NCBI GenBank assembly: GCA_024134725.1
Contig: CP099863.1
Coordinates: 3,717,258 to 3,781,257, forward strand
Length of the DNA stretch: 64,000 nucleotides
Direction: 5' to 3'
Source of the DNA: Bacillus sp. 1780r2a1
Lineage (GTDB): Bacteria; Bacillota; Bacilli; Bacillales; Bacillaceae_H
The notes below the pieces were generated by a model, which made no database searches, was not told the DNA's origin, and saw only the letters and a list, made by a program, of their open reading frames with translations. Position 1 is the stretch's first letter. Every line of letters begins with the position of its first letter. This document shows, piece after piece, positions 1-9,169 of this stretch. The position numbers and the translations under genes were made by a program.

Positions 1-1478
1 ATTGCTTCTGTTTCTTCAAACGTCTCTTTTACAGCTTCTACAGCTTCACTAAGAAGAGTTTGGACTGCTTGAATGTTAAGCGGTTTTTCCTGAAGCTTTA
101 ACGTTGCGTCCTTCAACAGGTGCATCGTTTTCTCTAACTGAACCTTATAATATTCAGGTACACCAGGTAAATTACTTTTCTGAATTAACCTCTTTGCTTC
201 AATGAGCTGAGATTTCAACTCTTCAATCTGCTCTTTAGCTGTCAACTCATCTTTTCGCAATGCTTGCAACATATCGCTATAAGAGTCTTGCGACTGTTGA
301 AGCTGTTTGAGTTGCTTCGACACATCTTCAAGCTCTTCTTGAATCACACTATAAGCTAAGTTATGTTCCGCTACTTTATCTGTGATATTATAGTAAAGAT
401 TCGTTAAACGCTTTAATTCGCGGTCCATTTTGTAATATAGCTCTAAGTCTTTCTCTTTAAAATGATAACTTTGCTGTACGAACAGTGTTTCATCTCTCAA
501 TTCTCGGTTTTTATCTTGTAAAATTTTCAAAAAGTGTGAAACCGTTTGAGATTCCTGATTCATTTTATGATATGAATACACTTCGTGTTCTAAAGCATCA
601 TATAACTGTTCTAAACGTTCATTTACGCTATCTAGCTTTGCCATTGCTTCTTCTACATAAAGCTCTTCAATTTGTTGAATAATCGTGTCTGTTTCATGTT
701 TTAAAAATTCAATCGTTTCTTCAACCTGCAGGTGATCTAACACGTATCCATCCCTTGTCATCCCAATAAATCCATCAAGCAATTCCGAAAACTGAGCTGG
801 AAGCGTAGTTTGACATTCTACTAATACTTTTGGAATTTGTTCTAAGCATGTATCAATTGCCGTTAAATCAATTTTTAGCTGTAGAACCGTTTCACGTGCT
901 TGCAAATAGTTTCCATTTACTGTTTCTTCTTCAAAAACAGCAAACTGCTTCTTTGCATGATCAATTGCTGCTTCAAGCGTTTTTTCAGCTTTTCCATATG
1001 AATAGCGATGCGCTAGCAACTTTTTCTTTACATGGCGGTGTAACTGGTTAAGCTCTTCAATATCATGACGATTATCTTGTTCACTACCAATGAGGTTTTG
1101 TAGTTCCGTTAATATGTTCTCAATTTCAGTCTTTGTTTTATCTAACAGTTCATTAATATGTATAGATAGCTGCTTCGCCTTTTTAAAGCGGTATTTATCT
1201 GCACATTCTTCCGTCTCAAAAAGTAATTTATCAACTTTTGGAAGCTCAGTTGCTACGATATCATCCCACTGTTCACGCCAGCGTTCAAATAGCTCTTCAG
1301 TTTGACCTGTCATGTTTAGTTCTTTTACTTTTGAAATTTCCTCTGCTACCGGCATGTTTGCTAACTCCATCTTACGTGATTCAAGCCGGTCAATTTCTTG
1401 ATAGATTTTTTTTCGTGAAAACATTCCGTACACAACTAATCCGATAATTAGTATGATTAGTGCAATAATAAATTCCAT
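1..1478 (-). CDS. ezrA: EzrA, septation ring regulator (3' end outside window)
   Basis: Partial gene: the first 492 codons are present and the C-terminus lies beyond base 1. EzrA is a membrane-anchored spectrin-like protein that restrains FtsZ ring assembly and links it to cell-wall synthesis. The translated start is MEFIIALIILIIGLVVYG, a single N-terminal membrane segment, followed by a long, highly charged coiled-coil region rich in Glu, Lys and Leu with almost no Gly or Pro. The family is usually about 560 residues, so roughly 70 are missing. The ATG at 1478 has a strong AAGGGGG ribosome site seven bases upstream and a SigA-like promoter at 1536-1565. The neighbours hisJ and refZ match the B. 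subtilis order. Identity rests on topology, start and context. Confidence 0.93.
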   Translation of the reverse strand, partial: MEFIIALIILIIGLVVYGMFSRKKIYQEIDRLESRKMELANMPVAEEISKVKELNMTGQTEELFERWREQWDDIVATELPKVDKLLFETEECADKYRFKKAKQLSIHINELLDKTKTEIENILTELQNLIGSEQDNRHDIEELNQLHRHVKKKLLAHRYSYGKAEKTLEAAIDHAKKQFAVFEEETVNGNYLQARETVLQLKIDLTAIDTCLEQIPKVLVECQTTLPAQFSELLDGFIGMTRDGYVLDHLQVEETIEFLKHETDTIIQQIEELYVEEAMAKLDSVNERLEQLYDALEHEVYSYHKMNQESQTVSHFLKILQDKNRELRDETLFVQQSYHFKEKDLELYYKMDRELKRLTNLYYNITDKVAEHNLAYSVIQEELEDVSKQLKQLQQSQDSYSDMLQALRKDELTAKEQIEELKSQLIEAKRLIQKSNLPGVPEYYKVQLEKTMHLLKDATLKLQEKPLNIQAVQTLLSEAVEAVKETFEETEA

Positions 1479-1535
1479 ACTAAGCCCCCTTACAATACGT
1501 TCTACATGACAAGTTTCCTATTTATAAAAAGGGTT

Positions 1536-1565
1536 ATTGTAATCCTTTAAATGTTTAAGCGTCAA
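1536..1565 (-). promoter_or_regulatory. Probable SigA promoter of ezrA
   Basis: On the minus strand TTGACG (1560-1565) and TACAAT (1536-1541) are separated by 18 bases, about 58 bases upstream of the ezrA start. This is a good match to the vegetative consensus; the spacer is one base over the optimum. Confidence 0.6.
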
Positions 1566-1733
1566 TGTTTTTATGATACCATGTAAAGCCTTGCTTTTGA
1601 GCAAAAATTTTAATTTTTTTGCACAAAATATTGGTAATTTGTCGACCGTATCTCGTTTTGTCATTTCTTTCAAAAAAAACCTTTTGCTTTTCTAAACTTA
1701 TCGACAAAATTGTTGAAATTTCGAGTTGTACAG

Positions 1734-1761
1734 TTGAAGTTTTAGACTGCAACGTTACAAT
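1734..1761 (+). promoter_or_regulatory. Probable SigA promoter of hisJ
   Basis: TTGAAG (1734-1739) and TACAAT (1756-1761) with a 16-base spacer, about 27 bases upstream of the TTG start of hisJ. No T-box or other leader structure fits in the short untranslated region. Confidence 0.5.
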
Positions 1762-1788
1762 TAAAGAAAACGAAAGGAATGATGCAAA

Positions 1789-2586
1789 TTGACAAAGGTA
1801 GACCGTCATATTCACACACCGTTTTGTCCACATGGCTCAAAAGATTCATTACAAGCTTATGCAGAACAAGCCATCCAATTAGGATTTCAGGAAATTTCAT
1901 TTACAGAGCATGCCCCACTTCCCGAGAGTTTTGTTGATCCTACTCCACAACAAGATAGCAGCATGTCTATGGCACAGCTTGAAGGTTATTTAAAGGATGT
2001 CCATCGCATAAAAGAGCAGTATGCCAACGACTTAAAGATCAATGTTGGACTTGAAGTGGATTATATTGATGGATTTGAAACGGAAACTGCGCAATTCTTA
2101 AATGAATACGGCCCTCACTTAGACGACAGCATACTGTCTGTTCACTTTTTAAGGTTTGACCGTCAGTACTTTTGTTTAGATTATAGCCCCGAAGCATTTG
2201 CTCATATTGTACAGAAATTTGGAAGTGTAAGCAAAACATATGATAAGTACTACGAAACGTTGTTGAAGTCTATAAATTGTGACTTAGGAATTTTTAAGCC
2301 ACAGAGAATAGGACATATGACGCTCGTTCATAAGTTCCAAAAGCAATTTCCGTGTCCTAATCCGTTTACTGAAGAAATCAATACGATTTTATTAGCCATT
2401 CAGAAAAATAACTTAGAGCTTGATTATAATGCAGCTGGGCTATTTAAACCTCTTTGTCAAGAAGCATACCCTGCTCCTAATGTGCTTGAATTAGCACGCC
2501 AAAAAAAGATCCCTCTTGTCTATGGATCAGATGCCCATTGTGCGAAGGACCTCGGTCAAGGTTACGAAGCGCTATTTTCTTGTTAA
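1789..2586 (+). CDS. hisJ: Histidinol-phosphatase, PHP family
   Basis: Converts histidinol phosphate to histidinol, the penultimate step of histidine synthesis. The 265-residue product shows the metal-binding motifs of the PHP superfamily: HIHTPFCPHG near the N-terminus, TEHAP around residue 41, and GSDAH near the C-terminus. Length matches the Bacillus enzyme (about 268). The start is TTG at 1789, with GAAAGGA about ten bases upstream; the ATG at 1782 is in another frame. The gene stands apart from any his operon, as in B. subtilis, and its last 15 bases overlap the end of convergent refZ. Confidence 0.93.
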   Translation: MTKVDRHIHTPFCPHGSKDSLQAYAEQAIQLGFQEISFTEHAPLPESFVDPTPQQDSSMSMAQLEGYLKDVHRIKEQYANDLKINVGLEVDYIDGFETETAQFLNEYGPHLDDSILSVHFLRFDRQYFCLDYSPEAFAHIVQKFGSVSKTYDKYYETLLKSINCDLGIFKPQRIGHMTLVHKFQKQFPCPNPFTEEINTILLAIQKNNLELDYNAAGLFKPLCQEAYPAPNVLELARQKKIPLVYGSDAHCAKDLGQGYEALFSC

Positions 2587-3225
2587 ACGCACGTGCACTT
2601 GCTTGTTCGATTCACACTGTTCATATAGCATCGTTTGAATCCAAGCGGTTAGTTCACCAGTGTATTGTTCTAAAAAGTAAGTTTCTTGAGGCATGATATA
2701 TAATACTTCTGTTAAATATTGTGGATGGAGGTAAGGCATCGAAAGCAGCGCTTTTAACTGGATAATGATAAATGAAGCGTTAACCTTTCGAAATTCCCTG
2801 CTCTCCATTCCTTTTTCTAAAACAGTTTTAAGATAATACTTCTCTTTTGCCAGGTATGTTGTCATAACTTCTCTTATGAACGTCGTGTCTAGTGAAATCT
2901 CACGATAAACAAGTCGCGCAATTGTACGGTTTTCATGCTGATAATTCAGTACAGCAGCAATCATCCCTTGTAAACATTCCTTAGCATCTTTATATTCTCT
3001 GAGCTCAAATTCATTTTCAAGCGCTGCTATATAGCCTTCAAAGTAAGTTGTAACAAGGGTTTCTAATAGACCTTCTTTTCCTTCAAAGTAATATGAAATA
3101 TTCGCTACGTTCACCTTTGCTCTTGTAGCAATTTCGCGTACTGAAGTTCCATCAAAGCCTTTCGCGTTAAATAATGAAACCGCAGCGTCAATAATTCGTT
3201 CCTTCGTTTTAGCTTGAGTAGCCAT
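2572..3225 (-). CDS. refZ: RefZ, TetR-type DNA-binding regulator of FtsZ positioning
   Basis: A 217-residue TetR-family protein. The N-terminal helix-turn-helix (about residues 5-55) contains the typical TSVREIA and NISYYFEGKEGLL segments, followed by an all-helical C-terminal domain. In B. subtilis RefZ (YttP) binds sites around the origin and affects Z-ring placement and chromosome capture during sporulation. An ATG lies upstream at 3249 without a ribosome site; the ATG at 3225 is preceded by GAGGTGG, so I chose it. The position between hisJ and the GAF-domain gene is the same as in B. subtilis. The assignment to RefZ rather than another TetR rests mainly on this context. Confidence 0.85.
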   Translation of the reverse strand: MATQAKTKERIIDAAVSLFNAKGFDGTSVREIATRAKVNVANISYYFEGKEGLLETLVTTYFEGYIAALENEFELREYKDAKECLQGMIAAVLNYQHENRTIARLVYREISLDTTFIREVMTTYLAKEKYYLKTVLEKGMESREFRKVNASFIIIQLKALLSMPYLHPQYLTEVLYIMPQETYFLEQYTGELTAWIQTMLYEQCESNKQVHVRLTRK

Positions 3226-3471
3226 TTTTACCACCTCATCTTTTTTCAATCAAGTGATATTTAAACAGAAATTACGTATTCTTATGCGCAATCAAAGTCA
3301 TTGCAAAATCCCAGAGAAATCGTTACATTATTTAAAAGGGTTTTATCGGCTTATCTACATAATTCGTGATAAGCTTCTAAGTTCCTGTAATCTTTTATCG
3401 ACAAAGTAATGAACAGAACGACGCGCTTTGATACATTTTTATACGTTTTATGTTGAATGGAGGAGAATAAC

Positions 3472-3951
3472 ATGTTTCATGTCGAAAACTATAGCGAATC
3501 AAGAGAAAAAAATTACGAGCTCGTTTTAAAACAACTTCGTGCATTAATTGACGGTGAAAATAATTTCATCGCAAACCTTTCTAATGCTTCAGCACTTTTA
3601 AATCAGTTTTTAGAAGATGTAAACTGGGTTGGATTTTATCTAACGGAAGGAAACCAACTAGTGCTTGGCCCTTTCCAAGGATTACCGGCATGCGTAAGGA
3701 TTCCATTTGGACGAGGTGTTTGTGGAACTGCAGCTGAAACACATCAAACTCAGCTCGTTGCTGATGTACATCAGTTCCCTGGTCACATCGCCTGTGATGC
3801 TGCATCTCAATCAGAAATCGTTGTTCCTATTGTAAAAGACGGTAAATTAATTGGTGTGCTTGACATTGATAGCCCAATTAAAAGCCGTTTCGATGAGCTA
3901 GATCAAGCTTATTTAGAGAAGTTTGTTGAAGCTTTACTAGAAGCAATGTGA
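3472..3951 (+). CDS. ytsP: GAF-domain free methionine-(R)-sulfoxide reductase (YtsP type)
   Basis: A single GAF domain of 159 residues that reduces free methionine-(R)-sulfoxide. The family signature is visible: NWVGFYL early, then the three conserved cysteines in PACVRIPFGRGVCGTAAE and HIACDAAS, and IGVLDIDSP near the end. The ATG at 3472 follows GGAGGAG at the right spacing; the ATG at 3457 would lie inside that ribosome site. A terminator follows directly at 3961-3990. In B. subtilis a GGDEF gene (ytrP/dgcP) sits between ytsP and rpsD; it is absent here. Confidence 0.9.
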   Translation: MFHVENYSESREKNYELVLKQLRALIDGENNFIANLSNASALLNQFLEDVNWVGFYLTEGNQLVLGPFQGLPACVRIPFGRGVCGTAAETHQTQLVADVHQFPGHIACDAASQSEIVVPIVKDGKLIGVLDIDSPIKSRFDELDQAYLEKFVEALLEAM

Positions 3952-3960
3952 TAAGTAATA

Positions 3961-3990
3961 AAGAGGGGTTCTTAAGAACCCCTCTTTTAT
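3961..3990 (+). terminator. Rho-independent terminator after ytsP
   Basis: Stem AAGAGGGGTTCTT / AAGAACCCCTCTT followed by TTAT, ten bases after the ytsP stop. The stem is nearly palindromic and could work in both directions, but only ytsP ends here. Confidence 0.85.
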
Positions 3991-4026
3991 AGTGAATATG
4001 CCTCATCACATTTCAAAGACATGGAC

Positions 4027-4055
4027 TTGACAATTCTAATTAGAAAACATATAAT
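4027..4055 (+). promoter_or_regulatory. Consensus SigA promoter of rpsD
   Basis: Perfect TTGACA (4027-4032), a 17-base spacer and perfect TATAAT (4050-4055). It is the best promoter in the window, as expected for a ribosomal protein gene. The predicted transcript start near 4062 leaves a leader of about 190 bases before the rpsD start. Confidence 0.9.
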
Positions 4056-4061
4056 ACTCGT

Positions 4062-4250
4062 TGTGTAAAATATTGCAGCTTATACAATCTTCTTTATGTT
4101 TTTCATTTTGTTCCTCAGCATAAGCTGATGGTGTATCGTGTAACTCTCTGCTGCTAGAGCGATGGTACATGAAAACAAAATGAGCATATCGCTAGAATGT
4201 GTCTGTTTTTGTTTTGCATAAAATAAAAACACAAACAAGGAGGAGTCATC
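4062..4250 (+). promoter_or_regulatory. rpsD leader, probable S4 autoregulatory region
   Basis: A leader of about 190 bases between the promoter and the rpsD start. In B. subtilis the rpsD leader binds excess S4 and represses its own expression; the same role is inferred here from position and length. The sequence shows a 12-base-pair AU-rich hairpin with a GCAU loop, arms 4204-4215 and 4220-4231, one G-U pair, ending seven bases before the AAGGAGG ribosome site. I could not fold the proposed pseudoknot by eye. Confidence 0.5.
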
Positions 4251-4853
4251 ATGGCTCGTTATACAGGTCCAAGTTGGAAAATTTCTCGTCGCTTAGGTCT
4301 TTCTCTAAGTGGTACAGGTAAAGAATTAGAAAAACGCCCTTACGCTCCAGGTCCACATGGTCCAGGACAACGTAAGAAAATTTCTGAGTACGGTTTACAA
4401 TTACAAGAAAAGCAAAAATTACGTCACATGTACGGCGTAAACGAGCGTCAATTCCGTAACTTATTCGTTGCTGCTGGTAAATTAACTGGTAAGCACGGTG
4501 AGAACTTCATGATTCTTTTAGAAGCTCGTCTTGATAACTTAGTATACCGTATGGGTCTTGCACGTACTCGTCGTCAAGCTCGTCAATTAGTTAACCATGG
4601 TCACATCTTAGTTGATGGTAAACGTGTTGACATCCCATCTTACCGTGTACAACCAGGTCAAGTAATTGGTGTTCGCGAAAAATCTCGCAACCTTTCAATT
4701 ATTAAAGAATCTGTAGAAGCTACAAACTTCGTACCAGACTACTTAACTGTAGATGCTGAAAAATTAGAAGGTACTTTCACTCGCTTACCTGAGCGTACTG
4801 AACTATCTCCTGAAATCAACGAAGCACTAATCGTAGAGTTCTACTCTCGTTAA
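4251..4853 (+). CDS. rpsD: 30S ribosomal protein S4
   Basis: A 200-residue primary rRNA-binding protein that nucleates assembly of the 30S body. It opens with [16 protein letters not shown], contains the N-terminal S4 domain and then the S4 RNA-binding fold around residues 90-150 ([20 protein letters not shown]). Length is exactly that of Bacillus S4. The ATG follows AAGGAGGAG. The gene stands alone, outside the large ribosomal protein clusters, with its own promoter, long leader and terminator. Codon use is strongly biased, as expected for high expression. Confidence 0.98.
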   Translation: MARYTGPSWKISRRLGLSLSGTGKELEKRPYAPGPHGPGQRKKISEYGLQLQEKQKLRHMYGVNERQFRNLFVAAGKLTGKHGENFMILLEARLDNLVYRMGLARTRRQARQLVNHGHILVDGKRVDIPSYRVQPGQVIGVREKSRNLSIIKESVEATNFVPDYLTVDAEKLEGTFTRLPERTELSPEINEALIVEFYSR

Positions 4854-4857
4854 TAGT

Positions 4858-4894
4858 AAAAAAAAGATTCCCTGTGTGGGGAATCTTTTTTTTA
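4858..4894. terminator. Terminator after rpsD
   Basis: Stem AAGATTCCC / GGGAATCTT flanked by an A-run on the left and a T-run on the right, four bases after the rpsD stop. The flanks suit termination from either side. Confidence 0.88.
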
Positions 4895-4903
4895 TTTACT
4901 TAT

Positions 4904-4935
4904 GAAAAAGACGCTCGTTTCGGAGCGTCTTTTTC
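4904..4935 (-). terminator. Terminator of tyrS
   Basis: A 13-base-pair stem, GAAAAAGACGCTC (4904-4916) and GAGCGTCTTTTTC (4923-4935), ending one base before the tyrS stop codon. The same stem recurs after ytkP/pepV at 35101-35134. Confidence 0.85.
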
Positions 4936-4936
4936 A

Positions 4937-6193
<1,257 letters not shown>

Positions 6194-6232
6194 CTAAATT
6201 TCTCTCCTTTAATATATCTTTCAAAACAACAC

Positions 6233-6486
6233 AAAAACGCCCCTTCTATAAAAGAAGGGACGAAAATATCGCGGTACCACCCTATTTGAAAATAACAACG
6301 GTTATTTTCCACTTAAACGATGTAACGGTCTTCCCGTCTTTTGCTACTAAAATATTCACAAAAGATGCTCAAGGATGTACTTCATATCTGTCTATGGCTG
6401 ATTTACACCGACCACCAGCTCTCTTTAACAGGGAGACAGCTACTACTTTTTCCTATCTCTGCATTTTATATTAAAAAAATCTATAC
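6233..6486 (-). promoter_or_regulatory. T-box riboswitch of tyrS (specifier UAC, tyrosine)
   Basis: A minus-strand leader upstream of tyrS. The invariant T-box motif AGGGTGGTACCGCGA lies at 6269-6283 and is followed by a terminator hairpin at 6233-6262 with a T-run. In stem I, the segment GAAGTACATCC places the specifier codon TAC at 6377-6379, matching tyrosine. An AGCTGGTGG segment near 6412-6420 fits the distal stem I. Uncharged tRNA-Tyr should pair with both regions and favour the antiterminator. Confidence 0.95.
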
Positions 6487-6492
6487 AGCATT

Positions 6493-6521
6493 ATTATGAA
6501 TGATTTCATTTTAAAATTCAA
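6493..6521 (-). promoter_or_regulatory. Promoter of the tyrS T-box transcript
   Basis: TTGAAT (6516-6521), a 17-base spacer and CATAAT (6493-6498) on the minus strand, a few bases upstream of the first T-box stem. Confidence 0.6.
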
Positions 6522-6546
6522 GTAGCAATCTATGTGATAAAAAACT

Positions 6547-6578
6547 AAAAACTCAAAGAGAAATCTCTTTGAGTTTTT
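6547..6578 (-). terminator. Terminator of acsA
   Basis: Stem ACTCAAAGAG (6551-6560) and CTCTTTGAGT (6565-6574) with flanking A and T runs, five bases past the acsA stop. It isolates acsA from the tyrS promoter. Confidence 0.88.
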
Positions 6579-6582
6579 TAAA

Positions 6583-8298
6583 TTAATCTTCCATAGTTGA
6601 TAAATCACCTGTTGGAAGATCTAACTCCCATGCTTTTAAGACGCGGCGCATAATCTTACCGCTTCTTGTTTTTGGAAGCTTGTCTCTAAATTCAATTTCA
6701 CGTGGTGCTGCATGAGCAGCCAACCCTTTTTTCACGAACTGACGGATTTCCTCAATCAACTCATCCGAAGGTTGATGACCATCCCTTAATGCGATAAATG
6801 CTTTAATAATTTCACCACGAACAGGGTCTGGTTTTCCGATAACTCCTGCTTCAGCAATTGCTGGATGTTCCACAAGCTTACTTTCAACTTCAAATGGCCC
6901 TACACGCTCACCAGCTGTCATAATAACATCATCGATTCGCCCTTGGAACCAAAAATAACCATCTTCATCCATATAAGCTGAATCTCCTGATACGTACCAA
7001 TCACCTGGCATAAAATATGATTCATATTTTGCTTGGTTATTCCAAATTGTATGCATCATAGAAGGCCAGCCTTTTTTAATAGCTAAATTCCCCATTCGAT
7101 AAGGTGGAAGTTCTTGGCCCTGATCATCAACAATAGCTGCTGTCACGCCTGGAATTGGCTTGCCCATCGATCCCGGCTTAATCTTCATGCACGGGTAGTT
7201 ACAAATTGTTTGAGCACCTGTTTCTGTCATCCACCACGTATCATGGATGCGCTTTTGAAATACCTTCATCCCCCAGCGCACAACCTCAGGATTAAGAGGT
7301 TCACCTACACTTAAAACATGACGAAGCTGAGATAAATTATAGCGCTTTACAAGCTCATCTCCCGCTCCCATCAGCATACGAAAAGCAGTAGGTGCACTAT
7401 ACCAAACGGTAATACCGTACTCTTCAAGAGCCTGATACCACGAATCTGGACTAAAACGTCCACCAATAATAACATTTGTTGAGCCGGTTAGCCATGGACC
7501 AAAAATACCGTAAGATGTACCTGTGACCCAACCAGGATCAGCCGTACACCAATATACATCTTCATCTTTTAAATCCAACACCCATTTAGCAGTTTGATAG
7601 TGTTGGAGCATCGCATTATGAACATGTAAAACACCTTTTGGTTTGCCAGTTGAACCTGATGTGTAGTGCAACAGCATACCATCAGTTCGATCAACCCATT
7701 CAATTTCAACTTCTTTACTTGCTTGTGCAATACGCTGATTAAAATCTAAAAATGGTCCATGCTCTTCCACTTCTTCACCTACAAGAAGAACATGTTTTAA
7801 AGCGGGTAATTCCTGGACGGGTACACGTTGGAGTAATTCTGGAGTTGTAATTAATACTTTCGCTTCACTGTCTTCAAGTCGATCTTTCACAGCACCTTCC
7901 ATAAATGCTTCGAATAATGGACCAACAATAGCTCCTAATTTAATAGCACCTATAAGAGCAAAATACAGTTCAGGAGATCTCGGCATAAAAATAAAAACGC
8001 GGTCTCCTTTTTCAACATCTGCCTGTTTTAAAACATTCGCTGCTTTATTTGACCAATCTTTCATTTCACGATACGTATACTTTTCATTACGATTCGCATC
8101 GCGATAATAAAGCGCTACTTTATTTTTCCTCGTAGAGTTTGCGTGCCTATCTATTGCTTCATAGGCAGCGTTTAGTTTACCTGTTTCATGCCAAGAAAAT
8201 TCTTTTTCCACCTGTGACCAATCAAATTCTGTATACATTTGATCATAGTCCTGTAAATTATACTCACCGTTAATTACAGGAAGCGCTTCCACCTTCAT
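6583..8298 (-). CDS. acsA: Acetyl-CoA synthetase (AMP-forming)
   Basis: Activates acetate to acetyl-CoA through acetyl-AMP. The 571-residue protein has the adenylate-forming signature LHYTSGSTGKPKG (about residue 210), WWMTETG, and the C-terminal PKTRSGK motif, whose final Lys (residue 548 here) is the one AcuA acetylates in B. subtilis. The GTG at 8301 is too close to the GGGGGAG ribosome site, so I start at the ATG at 8298. The gene diverges from acuABC, which encodes its acetylase and deacetylase. It has a SigA promoter at 8334-8362 and a terminator at 6547-6578. Confidence 0.96.
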   Translation of the reverse strand: MKVEALPVINGEYNLQDYDQMYTEFDWSQVEKEFSWHETGKLNAAYEAIDRHANSTRKNKVALYYRDANRNEKYTYREMKDWSNKAANVLKQADVEKGDRVFIFMPRSPELYFALIGAIKLGAIVGPLFEAFMEGAVKDRLEDSEAKVLITTPELLQRVPVQELPALKHVLLVGEEVEEHGPFLDFNQRIAQASKEVEIEWVDRTDGMLLHYTSGSTGKPKGVLHVHNAMLQHYQTAKWVLDLKDEDVYWCTADPGWVTGTSYGIFGPWLTGSTNVIIGGRFSPDSWYQALEEYGITVWYSAPTAFRMLMGAGDELVKRYNLSQLRHVLSVGEPLNPEVVRWGMKVFQKRIHDTWWMTETGAQTICNYPCMKIKPGSMGKPIPGVTAAIVDDQGQELPPYRMGNLAIKKGWPSMMHTIWNNQAKYESYFMPGDWYVSGDSAYMDEDGYFWFQGRIDDVIMTAGERVGPFEVESKLVEHPAIAEAGVIGKPDPVRGEIIKAFIALRDGHQPSDELIEEIRQFVKKGLAAHAAPREIEFRDKLPKTRSGKIMRRVLKAWELDLPTGDLSTMED

Positions 8299-8333
8299 CA
8301 CAAACTCCCCCTTATGTAAATATTCTCATCCCT

Positions 8334-8362
8334 ATTATATAACAGAGTAATAGTTTTCTCAA
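8334..8362 (-). promoter_or_regulatory. SigA promoter of acsA
   Basis: TTGAGA (8357-8362), a 17-base spacer and TATAAT (8334-8339) on the minus strand. The transcript should start near 8327, about 30 bases before the ATG. Confidence 0.75.
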
Positions 8363-8452
8363 TTTTAAAAATATTCTTCAAAAACAAGCTCTGTTCTCGA
8401 TAAAATAATTCGACTAATTCTACCAATTTCCTTTTTTTCTCGATAAATTTAT

Positions 8453-8488
8453 TGAAAACGCTTCATTTATCTCGATTTTATGTATAAT
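8453..8488 (+). promoter_or_regulatory. acuABC promoter region with a cre box
   Basis: TATAAT at 8483-8488 is a clear -10, with a poor -35 around 8460-8466. Overlapping that -35 is TGAAAACGCTTCAT (8453-8466), which matches the CcpA consensus TGWAARCGYTWNCW at 13 of 14 positions with the central CG intact. Repression of acuABC by CcpA is known in B. subtilis. CcpA itself is encoded 5 kb away at 12634-13632. Confidence 0.65.
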
Positions 8489-8520
8489 ACAGATAAGACC
8501 GAATAAAGGTGGTGACCTTG

Positions 8521-9153
8521 TTGAATCACATCAAAACATACAATATGAAAGAAGTTAAAACTCCTGTTGGGACGTTAGTCATTGAAGGTCCCGTTTCCTC
8601 TACAACATTAGCACAGCTAGATTTCCACCAAGAATTAACGGCCTTTAGACCCGCTGAACAGCAAAAGCAAGCTCTAGTTGAAATTGCCGACTTACCTGAA
8701 GGTAGAATTATTGTTGCACGTATTAACCATACCGTTGTTGGCTATGTCACCTTCTTATACCCAGACCCTCTAGAAAGATGGTCTGAAGGGAAAATGGATA
8801 ATTTAATTGAGCTAGGTGCCATTGAGGTGGCAGCTCCATTTAGAAGCTACTCTATTGGAAAAAGTTTATTGAAGGTTTCAATGATGGATGATGCAATGGA
8901 AGATTATATTATTATTACAACAGAATATTATTGGCATTGGGATTTAAAAGGAACAGGCTTAAACGTGTGGGAATACCGTAAAATCATGGAAAAAATGATG
9001 AACACAGGTGGATTAACCTGGTATGCAACAGATGATCCAGAAATCAGCTCACATCCTGCCAACTGTTTAATGGCTCGAATAGGAAAAAGAGTCAATTTAG
9101 ATAGCGTTCAATCGTTTGACCACCTACGTTTTCAAAATCGCTTTATGTATTGA
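8521..9153 (+). CDS. acuA: AcuA, GNAT protein acetyltransferase acting on AcsA
   Basis: Acetylates a single lysine of acetyl-CoA synthetase and so switches it off. The GNAT fold is visible: GRIIVARINHTVVGYVTFLY in the middle, followed by LIELGAIEVAAPFRSYSIG (acetyl-CoA loop). Several near-cognate codons lie together; the AAGGTGG ribosome site at 8506-8512 is eight bases from the TTG at 8521, and starting there gives 210 residues, the length I recall for the B. subtilis protein. It is the first gene of acuABC, 16 bases before acuB. Confidence 0.93.
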   Translation: MNHIKTYNMKEVKTPVGTLVIEGPVSSTTLAQLDFHQELTAFRPAEQQKQALVEIADLPEGRIIVARINHTVVGYVTFLYPDPLERWSEGKMDNLIELGAIEVAAPFRSYSIGKSLLKVSMMDDAMEDYIIITTEYYWHWDLKGTGLNVWEYRKIMEKMMNTGGLTWYATDDPEISSHPANCLMARIGKRVNLDSVQSFDHLRFQNRFMY

Positions 9154-9169
9154 TAAGGAGGCGTTTTAT

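Noticed and set aside
1555-1833. 92-codon frame on the minus strand upstream of hisJ
   Set aside because: It covers the hisJ promoter and start, has no ribosome site and an unconvincing composition.
8311-8330. Cre-like TGAGAATATTTACA near the acsA start
   Set aside because: Central CG is missing and other positions deviate.
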